Origin: an uncultured Methylophaga sp. | GTDB taxonomy: Bacteria > Pseudomonadota > Gammaproteobacteria > Nitrosococcales > Methylophagaceae | Assembly (NCBI GenBank): GCA_947631375.1 | Contig: CANRLD010000007.1 | Coordinates: forward strand, 1 to 21,650 | Direction of reading: 5' to 3' | Length of the DNA stretch: 21,650 nt | Part shown: positions 8,135 to 15,930 of the stretch, one piece after another | Numbering within the stretch: position 1 is the stretch's first letter | Layout of the letters: every line of letters begins with the position of its first letter | Notes under the pieces: generated by a model | Seen by the model: only the letters and a program-made list of their open reading frames with translations | What the model was told of the DNA's origin: nothing | Databases searched by the model: none | Position numbers and translations under genes: made by a program

Positions 8135-9475
8135 TTAAAGGATAACGCTATCAGCAACAAGTTCTCCTCGCAAGGAGTTCGTATGTGCTTCTGTTATCCG
8201 CACATCGACAAACTTACCAATCAGCGCCAGTTCACCAGGGAAGTTAACCACACGGTTATTTTCAGTACGACCGGCAACTTCTGCGGCATCCCGGTGCGCT
8301 GCTCGTTCTACCAGCACCCGCTGTATCGTCCCGACCATGGCCGTACTATATCCATCTTCCAGCTCCCGCAAACGATCCTGCATCAATTGCAAGCGGCGTT
8401 TTTTCTCTTCATCAGATACAGAATCATGGAACATCGCAGCAGGGGTGCCTGGACGAGCGCTATAAATAAAGCTGAATGAATGATCAAAACCAATACGGTT
8501 AATAAGATCCATCGTCGCCTGAAAATCTTCTTCAGTTTCATTAGGAAAGCCGACAATAAAATCGCTGGACATGCTCAAATTCGGCCGGATCTTTTTGACT
8601 CGTTCAATTTTTTCAACGTATTGCGCCACGCTATGACCACGTTTCATCATCGCCAGAATACGATCCGAGCCGGACTGCACCGGCAAGTGCAGATGATTGA
8701 CCAGTTCCGGTACTTCGGCGAAGGCTTCGATCAACGAATCCGAAAATTCGACTGGATGCGATGTCGTAAAACGAATACGGTCAATCCCGTCAATTGCAGC
8801 GACATAGTGAATCAACAATGCCAGATCAGCTGTTTCATCATCTTCGATGACACCACGATAGGCATTGACATTTTGTCCGAGCAAATTAACTTCGCGTACG
8901 CCTTGCGCTGCCAGTTGGCGGATTTCACGTAAAACCGCTCCCAGTGGGCGGCTGACTTCCTCGCCACGGGTATAGGGGACAACACAGAACGTGCAATATT
9001 TACTGCACCCTTCCATGATCGACACAAACGCCGTCGGGCCTTCAGCTCTAGGCGCAGGCAAATTATCGAACTTCTCGATTTCCGGAAATGAGATATCAAT
9101 TTCCGGTTTATTAGTTTTTCTGACCTCATCCAGCATGGTCGGTAAACGATGCAATGTCTGCGGTCCGAAGATTAAATCTACATAGGGCGCGCGCTTGCGG
9201 ATCGCCTCACCTTCCTGGCTGGCAACACAACCGCCAACCCCAATAACCAGGTGCGGTTTTTTATCTTTCCAGCGTTTCCAGCGTCCGAGTTGATGAAACA
9301 CTTTCTCCTGTGCCTTTTCGCGAATGGAACAGGTGTTGAGCAGCAATACGTCTGCTTCTTCAGCAATATCGGTAGATTCCAGCTGGTGTGATGCAGCGAG
9401 CACCTCGGCCATTTTGTTCGAGTCGTACTCGTTCATCTGGCAACCAAAGGTTCTGATAAAAAGTTTTCCGGCCAT
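8135..9475 (-). CDS. miaB: tRNA-2-methylthio-N6-dimethylallyladenosine synthase MiaB
   Basis: MiaB is a radical-SAM methylthiotransferase that converts i6A37 to ms2i6A37 in tRNAs reading UNN codons. The 446 residues contain the three expected parts. An N-terminal UPF0004 domain carries Cys12, Cys49 and Cys83 for the auxiliary iron-sulfur cluster (FGCQMNEYDS, NTCSIREKA, GCVASQEG). The radical-SAM core has Cys157, Cys161 and Cys164 in EGCSKYCTFCVVPYTRG. A C-terminal TRAM domain follows. I chose the ATG at 9475 (MAGKLFIRTFGCQ) rather than the TTG at 9502, since homology starts there. It is the first gene of the miaB-phoH-ybeY-corC-lnt unit. The upstream 145 bases are AT-rich and contain a TTGACA (9591-9586) without a well-spaced -10. 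Confidence 0.97.
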   Translation of the reverse strand: MAGKLFIRTFGCQMNEYDSNKMAEVLAASHQLESTDIAEEADVLLLNTCSIREKAQEKVFHQLGRWKRWKDKKPHLVIGVGGCVASQEGEAIRKRAPYVDLIFGPQTLHRLPTMLDEVRKTNKPEIDISFPEIEKFDNLPAPRAEGPTAFVSIMEGCSKYCTFCVVPYTRGEEVSRPLGAVLREIRQLAAQGVREVNLLGQNVNAYRGVIEDDETADLALLIHYVAAIDGIDRIRFTTSHPVEFSDSLIEAFAEVPELVNHLHLPVQSGSDRILAMMKRGHSVAQYVEKIERVKKIRPNLSMSSDFIVGFPNETEEDFQATMDLINRIGFDHSFSFIYSARPGTPAAMFHDSVSDEEKKRRLQLMQDRLRELEDGYSTAMVGTIQRVLVERAAHRDAAEVAGRTENNRVVNFPGELALIGKFVDVRITEAHTNSLRGELVADSVIL

Positions 9476-9620
9476 AAGATTTGTTAGTGACAAAGGGCGC
9501 AAAGCATACGCTTGTTACGCAATTAAGTACAGACAAGTGATTGTTTTTATTAACGCAAACGGCTTGTCATAAAAAACACATTCGCTGTCAAAACAGGACT
9601 ATTAACAAACACATTCTGCT

Positions 9621-11210
9621 TTAGCGCGTTGCAGCAAAGCCCGTCGGGATCTGGTAACTCCAGGTTTCTGATAATGGCTGCTGATTTTCATCAACCAGTG
9701 CTGCGCGCATTTCGACCACTTTCTGCAGATCGTTGATTTGGACGCGCATAATGACACGCCAGCCCTGTGTGGCTGGATTATACCGCAAATGACTACTCAG
9801 AATTTCAGCATGTTCGCTGATACTGATCTGTGTCTCTGGAGGCCGATGTTCACCACGTTGAGTCAACACCGGCCCCTCAAAATCCACTTGCAGCAAAATG
9901 GTCTCATCCAGATCACGAATCAAATTGGCCTGTTTTTCTTCGCCAGCCGAACGTAGTGTCTGTCCCACCCAAGCAATACCCGGCTCAAGCAGTGACGGTT
10001 CGTCCAGAGTCCAGTGGATACGGTAGGCAATTTCCAGCGGTTCGCCAATGGCCGGTATTTCCTCCGGGATCCAGAAGGCACCGATATTGTCATTGGTTTC
10101 GTCAGCAGTTCGGTATTCAACCAGCTTGATCCGACCTTTTCCCCAGTCTCCCTTGGTTTCCACCCAACCACTGGGACGTAAATGATATAAATCGTCCAAC
10201 TCCTGAAACCGTAAAAACTCCCGGCCACGTTGCAGTAAGCCAAACCCGCGTGGATTGTCCAGCTGCCAGCTGCTAACCGCCACACCATCAGGATTATTTA
10301 ATGGTCGCCAAATCCACTCCCCGTTACCGGCATGCATCAACAACCCGTTTGAATCGTGGATTTGAGGGCGAAAGTTATGCTGTTCCGGAGGTTGGCGCTG
10401 ATCGTATAAAAACATACTGGTCAATGTTGCCAGTCCCAGCTCTCTCACCGGCTTGCGTAAATAAATTTTTGCCTCAACATCCAGCAGCGCATCCTCGCCC
10501 GGTTGCAGGTCAAACCGGTAAGCACCGGTCGCGCTGGGTGAATCCAGTAACGCATAGATCACCAGATTGTCATCGCCGGGCTCGGGCCGTTCGATCCAGA
10601 ACTCACGAAATGCTGGAAACTCCTCTTCAACATCATCCGAAACCGCAGTATCTATATTCATACCGCGTCCTGAAAGACCATATACCTGCTGTTTGCCAAT
10701 AACGCGGAAGTAGCTGGCGCCCAGCACACTCATGATTTCATCAAGTTTATCGGCGTTATTAATCGGATATAAGACGCGAAAGCCGGCATAACCGAGATTC
10801 GCCGTCGCTGCTTTATCAAAACTCAAGTCGCCAAAGGTAAAGCGCTGCGGATCGTAATTAATTTCCTGCACACCATCCGGCAAAATCTCGTTTATCTTCA
10901 CCGGCACCTCAAAGTGCATTCCCTGATGATAAAACGCTAAACGGAAAGGCGTTACTTGATCATGCCAATAAAACTGCTCGGCTATCGGCTGGATCTGCTG
11001 ATAATCGGCAAACTGCATCTGGCGGAATTCTGGTGGCAGGTTACTGCTTGGCTCACGGTATTCCTGTTGTGCCAGCGCCTGCGCTTTACTGGCGACATCC
11101 GTTAACGAGAATGCCTGCGCTGTCGCGGCCATTGCCAATAAACTTGCCGTTATCATGAAGCGGCTAATGAAGATGAGTAGACGTCCAGTGGTGGTGATAG
11201 GTGTAAACAT
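9621..11210 (-). CDS. opgG: Periplasmic glucan biosynthesis protein OpgG (MdoG)
   Basis: OpgG family protein of 529 residues, needed for building the branched beta-glucan backbone of osmoregulated periplasmic glucans. A Sec-type signal peptide is visible with probable cleavage after residue 33 (TAQA|FS). The mature protein starts with the family segment FSLTDVASKAQALAQQEY and continues with FRLAFYHQG, GFRVLYPIN, ASYFRVIG and YGLSGRGMNID, all typical of OpgG/OpgD. There is no twin-arginine motif, which favours OpgG over the Tat-exported OpgD. A clear ribosome-binding site, AAGGAG, precedes the ATG. The gene follows the acyltransferase gene by 33 bases. The partner glucosyltransferase opgH, usually directly downstream, is missing; miaB follows instead. 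Confidence 0.93.
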   Translation of the reverse strand: MFTPITTTGRLLIFISRFMITASLLAMAATAQAFSLTDVASKAQALAQQEYREPSSNLPPEFRQMQFADYQQIQPIAEQFYWHDQVTPFRLAFYHQGMHFEVPVKINEILPDGVQEINYDPQRFTFGDLSFDKAATANLGYAGFRVLYPINNADKLDEIMSVLGASYFRVIGKQQVYGLSGRGMNIDTAVSDDVEEEFPAFREFWIERPEPGDDNLVIYALLDSPSATGAYRFDLQPGEDALLDVEAKIYLRKPVRELGLATLTSMFLYDQRQPPEQHNFRPQIHDSNGLLMHAGNGEWIWRPLNNPDGVAVSSWQLDNPRGFGLLQRGREFLRFQELDDLYHLRPSGWVETKGDWGKGRIKLVEYRTADETNDNIGAFWIPEEIPAIGEPLEIAYRIHWTLDEPSLLEPGIAWVGQTLRSAGEEKQANLIRDLDETILLQVDFEGPVLTQRGEHRPPETQISISEHAEILSSHLRYNPATQGWRVIMRVQINDLQKVVEMRAALVDENQQPLSETWSYQIPTGFAATR

Positions 11211-11243
11211 GTTATCTCCTTGGATCAGGTGGATATGCCATTG

Positions 11244-12608
11244 TCATCCAGGCTGGGCATGACCAGATGTTGTTTTGGCTAACAAATGCTTGAGAATTAA
11301 CTGGCGAACCGGCTGTACTGCATGTTCCTGCGCCCAGATACAGATAACTATGGTCAGCAGTAAAAACAGTGGGTAATACCATAGTGACAAGGTTTGCTCA
11401 CCTGCCTGTAGCGCACAGCTGCCCCAGCTCTGGAGGCATTCAAACGATAATATCTGCAGTATTTTTTCGCTGCGGGAAAATAAAACGAAGACCGGCACAT
11501 GCAGTACAAATAATGGCAAGGATGCTGCACCAAGTCGACGAGACCAGCCATCAAGTCGTTTGTTGTCAGGAGATTTTATTAAAGCACATAGATAAATCAG
11601 TGCAAGCTGTGCCGGCAGTAGCAAACCGTTATGCAGTAAAAAGTACCAGTAACGCTCCTGTTTGAGTAGCCAGGCGGCCAGCAGAAAACTGCTGACGACA
11701 AACATACCGATCAGCATTTTTATCGGCCATTGCAGTGCCTGATGGTTGTCGCGTAGTTGGCGAAACAGGCCGTAACAAACAATACCTGCGAGAAACTCTG
11801 GCAGACGAAGAATCGGCATGCGATGCAACATTCCGGTAAACGGCGTACCGTAATCACCATTATAAATTACCCATAATGGCGGGATGAGATACAGCAGCAT
11901 TAACATCGCGATCCAGCCAATTTTATGCTTTACCCGCAGCAAATATGGCGTTACATAAGGGAAAAACAGATAAAAGAAAAACAAGGTTGAAATTGACCAT
12001 AATGGTGCATTAAAGGTCAGATAATACGGATTCCACGCCTGCAACATAAAGATTTGTAACAGCAAATTCAGCAGCAACTCGCCATTACTCATATAGTGTT
12101 CTATTGATGCCCTGCCGGCGGCACCTAAATCCACATTAGTGTCATACACCACAAACCGCACGGTGGCTTTTACATCATCCGGCGGAATGCCCAGTTTATG
12201 AATAATAAGCAACACCGTGAAGGTCAGGAGCAGTGAAAAAATATGTAAGGGATACAGGTTAGAGAAGCGTTTGGTCCAGAAACTGGTAGCCGTTTCTCGT
12301 AGCTTGCCGTCATAGCAGTACACATGCGCCAGCAAAAAACCTGACAAGACAAAAAAACAACTGGTAGCAAAAAAGCCCGCACCGAGAATGCTCATTATCC
12401 AGTCAATTTTTTGTATTTGCGGATAGTTATGCAGTGTATGAAATATAACGATATACAGACCCAGCAGAAACCTCAGCCATTCCAGGCCGATAAAATGTTC
12501 TTTTCCACCCCGCTCTGCGACCGTTTTTTGCCGCATCACTGATTGCTCAGCGCGCTCTGTAGTCACGTAACCGCTCCAGTCATTTTCGGTGCCACCTTTT
12601 TCGGCCAT
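11244..12608 (-). CDS. Acyltransferase family 3 membrane protein, possibly OpgC-like
   Basis: Integral inner-membrane acyltransferase of 454 residues with about ten hydrophobic segments. The N-terminal helix has the family signature with conserved histidines (GLEWLRFLLG ... YIVIFHTLHNY, His57 and His60). It is followed by FVLSGFLLAHVY and FWTKRFSNLYPLHI, which match the SGF and R-x-x-R/P segments of acyltransferase-3 proteins. Such proteins move acyl groups (acetyl, succinyl) onto extracytoplasmic sugars. Because the gene lies 33 bases before opgG, the likely acceptor is periplasmic glucan, as for OpgC, but this is inferred from context; an OafA-like role on another polysaccharide is possible. 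The N-terminal 35 residues are polar and Met25 is an alternative start. It begins six bases after the preceding small gene. Confidence 0.85.
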   Translation of the reverse strand: MAEKGGTENDWSGYVTTERAEQSVMRQKTVAERGGKEHFIGLEWLRFLLGLYIVIFHTLHNYPQIQKIDWIMSILGAGFFATSCFFVLSGFLLAHVYCYDGKLRETATSFWTKRFSNLYPLHIFSLLLTFTVLLIIHKLGIPPDDVKATVRFVVYDTNVDLGAAGRASIEHYMSNGELLLNLLLQIFMLQAWNPYYLTFNAPLWSISTLFFFYLFFPYVTPYLLRVKHKIGWIAMLMLLYLIPPLWVIYNGDYGTPFTGMLHRMPILRLPEFLAGIVCYGLFRQLRDNHQALQWPIKMLIGMFVVSSFLLAAWLLKQERYWYFLLHNGLLLPAQLALIYLCALIKSPDNKRLDGWSRRLGAASLPLFVLHVPVFVLFSRSEKILQILSFECLQSWGSCALQAGEQTLSLWYYPLFLLLTIVICIWAQEHAVQPVRQLILKHLLAKTTSGHAQPG

Positions 12609-12614
12609 GTAGAC

Positions 12615-12932
12615 TTACTTTGCCTGACGATAACTTTTCCGGTACTTCCAAGCCTTCTCACATGCGGGCAACTCATAAAACAGCGCGGCCCTGTCATCAC
12701 TGCGATTACCATAATCGCTGTAGAAACGTTGACAATATTCCTCACTGCGATCCCATTCGATCACACATTCTGCTGCATACTTTTCACGAATCGGTTTAAG
12801 TTTTTCAAATCGTGCTGCTTCACACGCCTCATCGAGTTGACGTTGAATCACTTGCCGATCCTCGGCCAAAGTCAGGCCGCTCACCATTGCCAGAATGATA
12901 AAGACTAGTGTCATATCCTTTCTTCTTCTCAT
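12615..12932 (-). CDS. Small exported four-cysteine protein, function unknown
   Basis: I do not recognise a family. The 105 residues begin with a basic n-region (MRRRKD) and a hydrophobic core, with probable signal cleavage after residue 23 (LTLA|ED). The mature part is highly charged and predicted helical, with four cysteines (37, 56, 67, 91) that could form two disulfides in the periplasm. Spacing (18, 10 and 23 residues between them) does not fit a known CX9C pattern. The ATG at 12932 gives the better signal peptide; the ATG at 12914 has more purine-rich sequence before it but would lose the basic residues. It is the first gene of the acyltransferase-opgG unit, which suggests an envelope role linked to glucan modification, by context only. 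Confidence 0.7.
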   Translation of the reverse strand: MRRRKDMTLVFIILAMVSGLTLAEDRQVIQRQLDEACEAARFEKLKPIREKYAAECVIEWDRSEEYCQRFYSDYGNRSDDRAALFYELPACEKAWKYRKSYRQAK

Positions 12933-12959
12933 ATTGAGTCGAACCGTTGATTCAAGTTA

Positions 12960-12987
12960 TTGCAACAGCTGTTATAGCCTCTACAGT
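12960..12987 (+). promoter_or_regulatory. Weak promoter candidate upstream of the HbpS-like gene
   Basis: TTGCAA (12960-12965) and TACAGT (12982-12987) are 16 bases apart in the 194-base divergent gap between the small exported-protein gene and the HbpS-like gene. Each box has only partial consensus, and the site is about 140 bases from the start codon. Low confidence. Confidence 0.2.
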
Positions 12988-13126
12988 GAAATTGGTTTTA
13001 CCACAGATCTATCCATGTCTGATTAACCATTGTTAAGCGATGTGGATCATCATTCTTCTCGGATAACGTTTCCGTTTCAGGTCACTAGCCCGGCAGCAGT
13101 TACCCGACATTTATTAGGAGTTCATC

Positions 13127-13561
13127 ATGCACGTTACTTCTGAAGCAGCAAAAAAAGCAATTGATGGAGCGCTCAAAAAAGCCGAAGCAACCGGCACCCG
13201 CATGTGTATTGCGGTGGTTGATTCTGGCGGCGCGCTGAAAGCATTTTATCGAATGGATGATGCGTGGGTTGGCAGTATCGATATTGCTATCAAGAAAGCT
13301 CGTACCGCTGTTTATTTTGGTATGCCAAGTGGCGAAATCGGTCAGCTATCGCAACCAGGTAAGCCTTTATATGGCATCGAACATTCCAATGATGGCATGA
13401 TTACTTTTCCTGGTGGCGTACCCATCGTTGATGATGAAGGCTTTATGTCAGGAGCAATTGGCGTCAGTGGCAGCTCGGTTGAAAATGATAACCTGGTTGC
13501 CCGTGCAGGGGTGGAAACCATTGGAGTATGCGATTTACCGGATCATCCATGGAGAACCTAA
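13127..13561 (+). CDS. HbpS/GlcG-family (DUF336) protein
   Basis: A 144-residue soluble protein of the GlcG/HbpS (DUF336) family. Characteristic segments are CIAVVDSGGALKAFYRMDDAW near the N-terminus, the KARTAVYFGMPSGE stretch, PLYGIEHSNDGMITFPGGVPI, and the final GAIGVSGSSVENDNLVARAG. Some members bind haem or cobalamin, others occur next to glycolate or diol metabolism genes; the ligand here cannot be told. No signal peptide is visible, so the protein is probably cytoplasmic. The start has an excellent ribosome-binding site (TTAGGAG seven bases upstream). It is followed after 30 bases by a DUF3185 gene and the pair ends at a strong hairpin, so the two are probably one transcript. Confidence 0.92.
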   Translation: MHVTSEAAKKAIDGALKKAEATGTRMCIAVVDSGGALKAFYRMDDAWVGSIDIAIKKARTAVYFGMPSGEIGQLSQPGKPLYGIEHSNDGMITFPGGVPIVDDEGFMSGAIGVSGSSVENDNLVARAGVETIGVCDLPDHPWRT

Positions 13562-13591
13562 GAACATAAAATAACCAAAGGAGAGAAAATA

Positions 13592-13795
13592 ATGGGAAGC
13601 TCTAAGCTGTTAGGCATTATCTTATTAGTAGTCGGAGTGATTGTATTGCTTTTTGGTTTCAATGCCTCGCAATCACTAGGAGATCAGGTGACGGAAACTC
13701 TCACCGGACGTTTCACTGATGAGACTATGTGGTACATCATAGGCGGTACCGTGGCGGTTGTGGTGGGAAGCTTTCTCGCGTTAGGCCGAAAATAA
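13592..13795 (+). CDS. DUF3185 small membrane protein
   Basis: A 67-residue protein with two predicted membrane helices (about 6-24, LLGIILLVVGVIVLLFGFN, and about 46-63, MWYIIGGTVAVVVG). A short polar loop between them contains GDQVTETLTGRFTDETMWY, which is the signature of DUF3185. The function of the family is unknown; such small proteins in gammaproteobacteria are often grouped with stress-response membrane proteins. AAAGGAG lies upstream at good spacing. It is the second gene after the HbpS-like protein and ends just before a terminator hairpin. Confidence 0.9.
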   Translation: MGSSKLLGIILLVVGVIVLLFGFNASQSLGDQVTETLTGRFTDETMWYIIGGTVAVVVGSFLALGRK

Positions 13796-13801
13796 TAAAG
13801 A

Positions 13802-13835
13802 AAGAGCCATGTGTCACCACATGGCTCTTCTCAAT
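13802..13835 (+). terminator. 12-bp hairpin terminator after the DUF3185 gene
   Basis: AAGAGCCATGTG (13802-13813) and CACATGGCTCTT (13818-13829) form a perfect 12-bp stem with a TCAC loop, seven bases after the DUF3185 stop codon. The 3' side is only moderately T-rich (CTCAATT). Read on the other strand, the stem is followed by T-rich sequence. The position and stem strength make it a convincing transcription end. Confidence 0.78.
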
Positions 13836-14129
13836 TACCATCATGTCAGGCGCGTTTTTGTCTGCAGCGCAAACCAAAAAGCTCATCAAGGCAGAGTCAC
13901 GCCCCCAGAAAGCCGCCAGCATAGACATTTCGCCTAGCGACATTAATTTCTGGGCAAATCCGGCATACACAACATAAAACGGTAATTAGCTATAGTAAAA
14001 GTCGGACTTCCAGCTTCCCAAAGTGCCGAGATGGGAATAGATGATGCAGATAAACCTCGCAATATTTCCGCTGTCTGTTAGGCTTTCCTTCATTTTTTCA
14101 TTACTCCCGACTCTCCCGGAGCAATTTCG

Positions 14130-15881
14130 ATGACTGAACAAACCTTTATCAAAGGCAAAGATCGCGATCTGGAATCCAGCATCGTCACCATGCAGGCAAA
14201 ATTAGCCGCGTTTGGTTTTGACATCGAAGAAGCTTCCTGGTTGAACCCGGTGAGCCATGTTTACTCGGTACATCTTCGTGATAAAACCTGTCCGCTGATG
14301 TTTACCAACGGTAAAGGCAGCAGTAAAAAAGCCTGCCTTGCCAGCGCCTTGGGCGAATATTTCGAACGTCTCAGTTGTAATTACTTCTTCGCTGACTTTT
14401 ATCTGGGCGAACAGCACAGCAATAGCGAGTTTGTGCATTATCCGGATGAACGCTGGTTTGCTATTGATGGCGATGAAATGCCGGCGGGATTGATGAATGA
14501 ATCACTGTGGAATTACTTTGATCCCCAGCAGGAGCTGCTGCCTGAAAACCTGATTGATACCAATTCCGGCAATATCCGGCGTGGTATTTGCGCTCTGCCA
14601 TACCAGCAGTTACGCGGCGGTGAAACCTGTTACATTCCGGTCAATATCATCGGCAATATTTTTGTCAGCAATGGTATGTCTGCTGGCAACACGCAAAATG
14701 AAGCGCGGGTTCAGGGTTTATCGGAAATATTTGAACGCTATGTAAAAAGTAAAATCATTGCCGAAGGGATTTGCCTGCCTCTGGTTCCGCAAGCCGTTTT
14801 AAATCGCTATCCGCACATTCAGCAAGCACTGCAGGAATTGCGCAATCATGGTTATCACCTGCGGGTTGCTGATGCCTCGCTGGGTGGTCAGTTTCCGGTG
14901 ACGTCGGTGACCTTGATTAACCCTGCGGATGGTTCTGTTTTTGCCTCATTCGGTGCCCACCCCAGTTTCGAGGTTGCACTGGAACGCACGGTCACTGAAC
15001 TATTGCAGGGTCGCAAGCTGGATCAACTGGATGTATTTCACCCGCCAACCTTTGATCTGGATGAAGTCGCTTCACCGCAAAATCTGGAAATGCACTTTAT
15101 TGATTCCAGCGGCTATATCTCCAACGATTTCTTTCGTGAAACAGCAGACTATGCTTTTGTTGACTGGGATTATGGCGATTCCACCGCCGATGAATTCACC
15201 TTTTTGACCGACAAAATCCACGCGATGGGCTTCGACATCTATATCGCCGACTACCAGCATCTGGATGTTTATGCCTGTCGTATTCTGGTTCCAGGCATGT
15301 CTGATATCTATCCGGTCGAAGATTTGGTGTGGGATAACAATAACGAAGGTGCCTTGTTTCGCGAAGGTTTTTTGACGCTACAGCAGGGTAATCCGCAACA
15401 ATGGCGAACGCTGCTCAATCATCTGGATGAAAACGGCTATAACGATCAAACATTAGCCGCAGCCTTTATTGGACTGGCTGCCGACCCCGGCACCTTATGG
15501 GCGGAAATCCGTCTTGGAGAAATCAAGGCGATGCTATGCCTGGCGTTACAGGATGAAGCGGCGCTTGACTGGATTGACTGGTGTTTGGCATTGGATCAGG
15601 CCAGCGAACACACCATTCGTCATTATCGTTGCCTGAAAGCCTTACTGGAAATCAAGTGGGATGCACAACGCGATTATGCTGAATATCGTAACGGTCTGGC
15701 ACTCATGTATGGCCAGCAGAATGTTGATGATGGCATTGAAATCGTCGAGGGAAGAAAACGCTTCCATAACCTGCATTGCCCTGGACTCAGTCTTGAAGGC
15801 TTTCAGCGGCATAATGCCTTACTGGCAGGTTATGAAAAATTGCAGCAAGCGAAACGTCATCATTGGCGCAACAAGGCGTAG
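14130..15881 (+). CDS. ycaO: YcaO-domain ATP-binding protein (E. coli YcaO type)
   Basis: A 583-residue protein that matches E. coli YcaO (586 residues) over its whole length. YcaO-domain enzymes use ATP to activate amide backbones; E. coli YcaO has been linked to beta-methylthiolation of ribosomal protein S12 by RimO, but its own reaction is not settled. The ATP/Mg-binding signatures are visible: SxxxExxER as SALGEYFER at 72-80, and ExxxQxxxExxER from Glu191 through Gln195, Glu199 and Glu202-Arg203. The C-terminal part (about 400-583) is helical and resembles the TPR-like tail of the E. coli protein. The tail has no PxPxP end, unlike azoline-forming YcaO enzymes. No precursor peptide or dehydrogenase gene is nearby, so a RiPP pathway is unlikely. 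A GGAG lies upstream of the start. Confidence 0.93.
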   Translation: MTEQTFIKGKDRDLESSIVTMQAKLAAFGFDIEEASWLNPVSHVYSVHLRDKTCPLMFTNGKGSSKKACLASALGEYFERLSCNYFFADFYLGEQHSNSEFVHYPDERWFAIDGDEMPAGLMNESLWNYFDPQQELLPENLIDTNSGNIRRGICALPYQQLRGGETCYIPVNIIGNIFVSNGMSAGNTQNEARVQGLSEIFERYVKSKIIAEGICLPLVPQAVLNRYPHIQQALQELRNHGYHLRVADASLGGQFPVTSVTLINPADGSVFASFGAHPSFEVALERTVTELLQGRKLDQLDVFHPPTFDLDEVASPQNLEMHFIDSSGYISNDFFRETADYAFVDWDYGDSTADEFTFLTDKIHAMGFDIYIADYQHLDVYACRILVPGMSDIYPVEDLVWDNNNEGALFREGFLTLQQGNPQQWRTLLNHLDENGYNDQTLAAAFIGLAADPGTLWAEIRLGEIKAMLCLALQDEAALDWIDWCLALDQASEHTIRHYRCLKALLEIKWDAQRDYAEYRNGLALMYGQQNVDDGIEIVEGRKRFHNLHCPGLSLEGFQRHNALLAGYEKLQQAKRHHWRNKA

Positions 15882-15893
15882 GTCGCACAGTTT

Positions 15894-15907
15894 CGGCAAA
15901 CCTGCCG
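15894..15907. repeat. Short hairpin between convergent genes
   Basis: CGGCA and TGCCG (15894-15898, 15903-15907) form a 5-bp stem with an AACC loop in the 49-base gap between the ycaO end and the AI-2E-family permease end. It is followed by GCTCTTTATG, so a weak intrinsic terminator for ycaO is possible but not established. Confidence 0.25.
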
Positions 15908-15930
15908 GCTCTTTATGTGATGACAGGATG

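Noticed and set aside
9563..9591. TTGACA upstream of miaB as a sigma70 promoter
   Set aside because: The -35 box is perfect but no acceptable -10 lies 16-18 bases downstream; the nearest candidate is too close.
13737..13970. 77-codon minus-strand frame covering the end of the DUF3185 gene
   Set aside because: It runs through the terminator hairpin and into the DUF3185 coding region, has no ribosome-binding site and resembles no family.
14130..15881. YcaO gene as the core of a thiazole/oxazole-modified peptide cluster
   Set aside because: No precursor peptide, partner cyclase or dehydrogenase lies nearby, and the C-terminus lacks the proline-rich end of azoline-forming enzymes; it matches E. 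coli YcaO.
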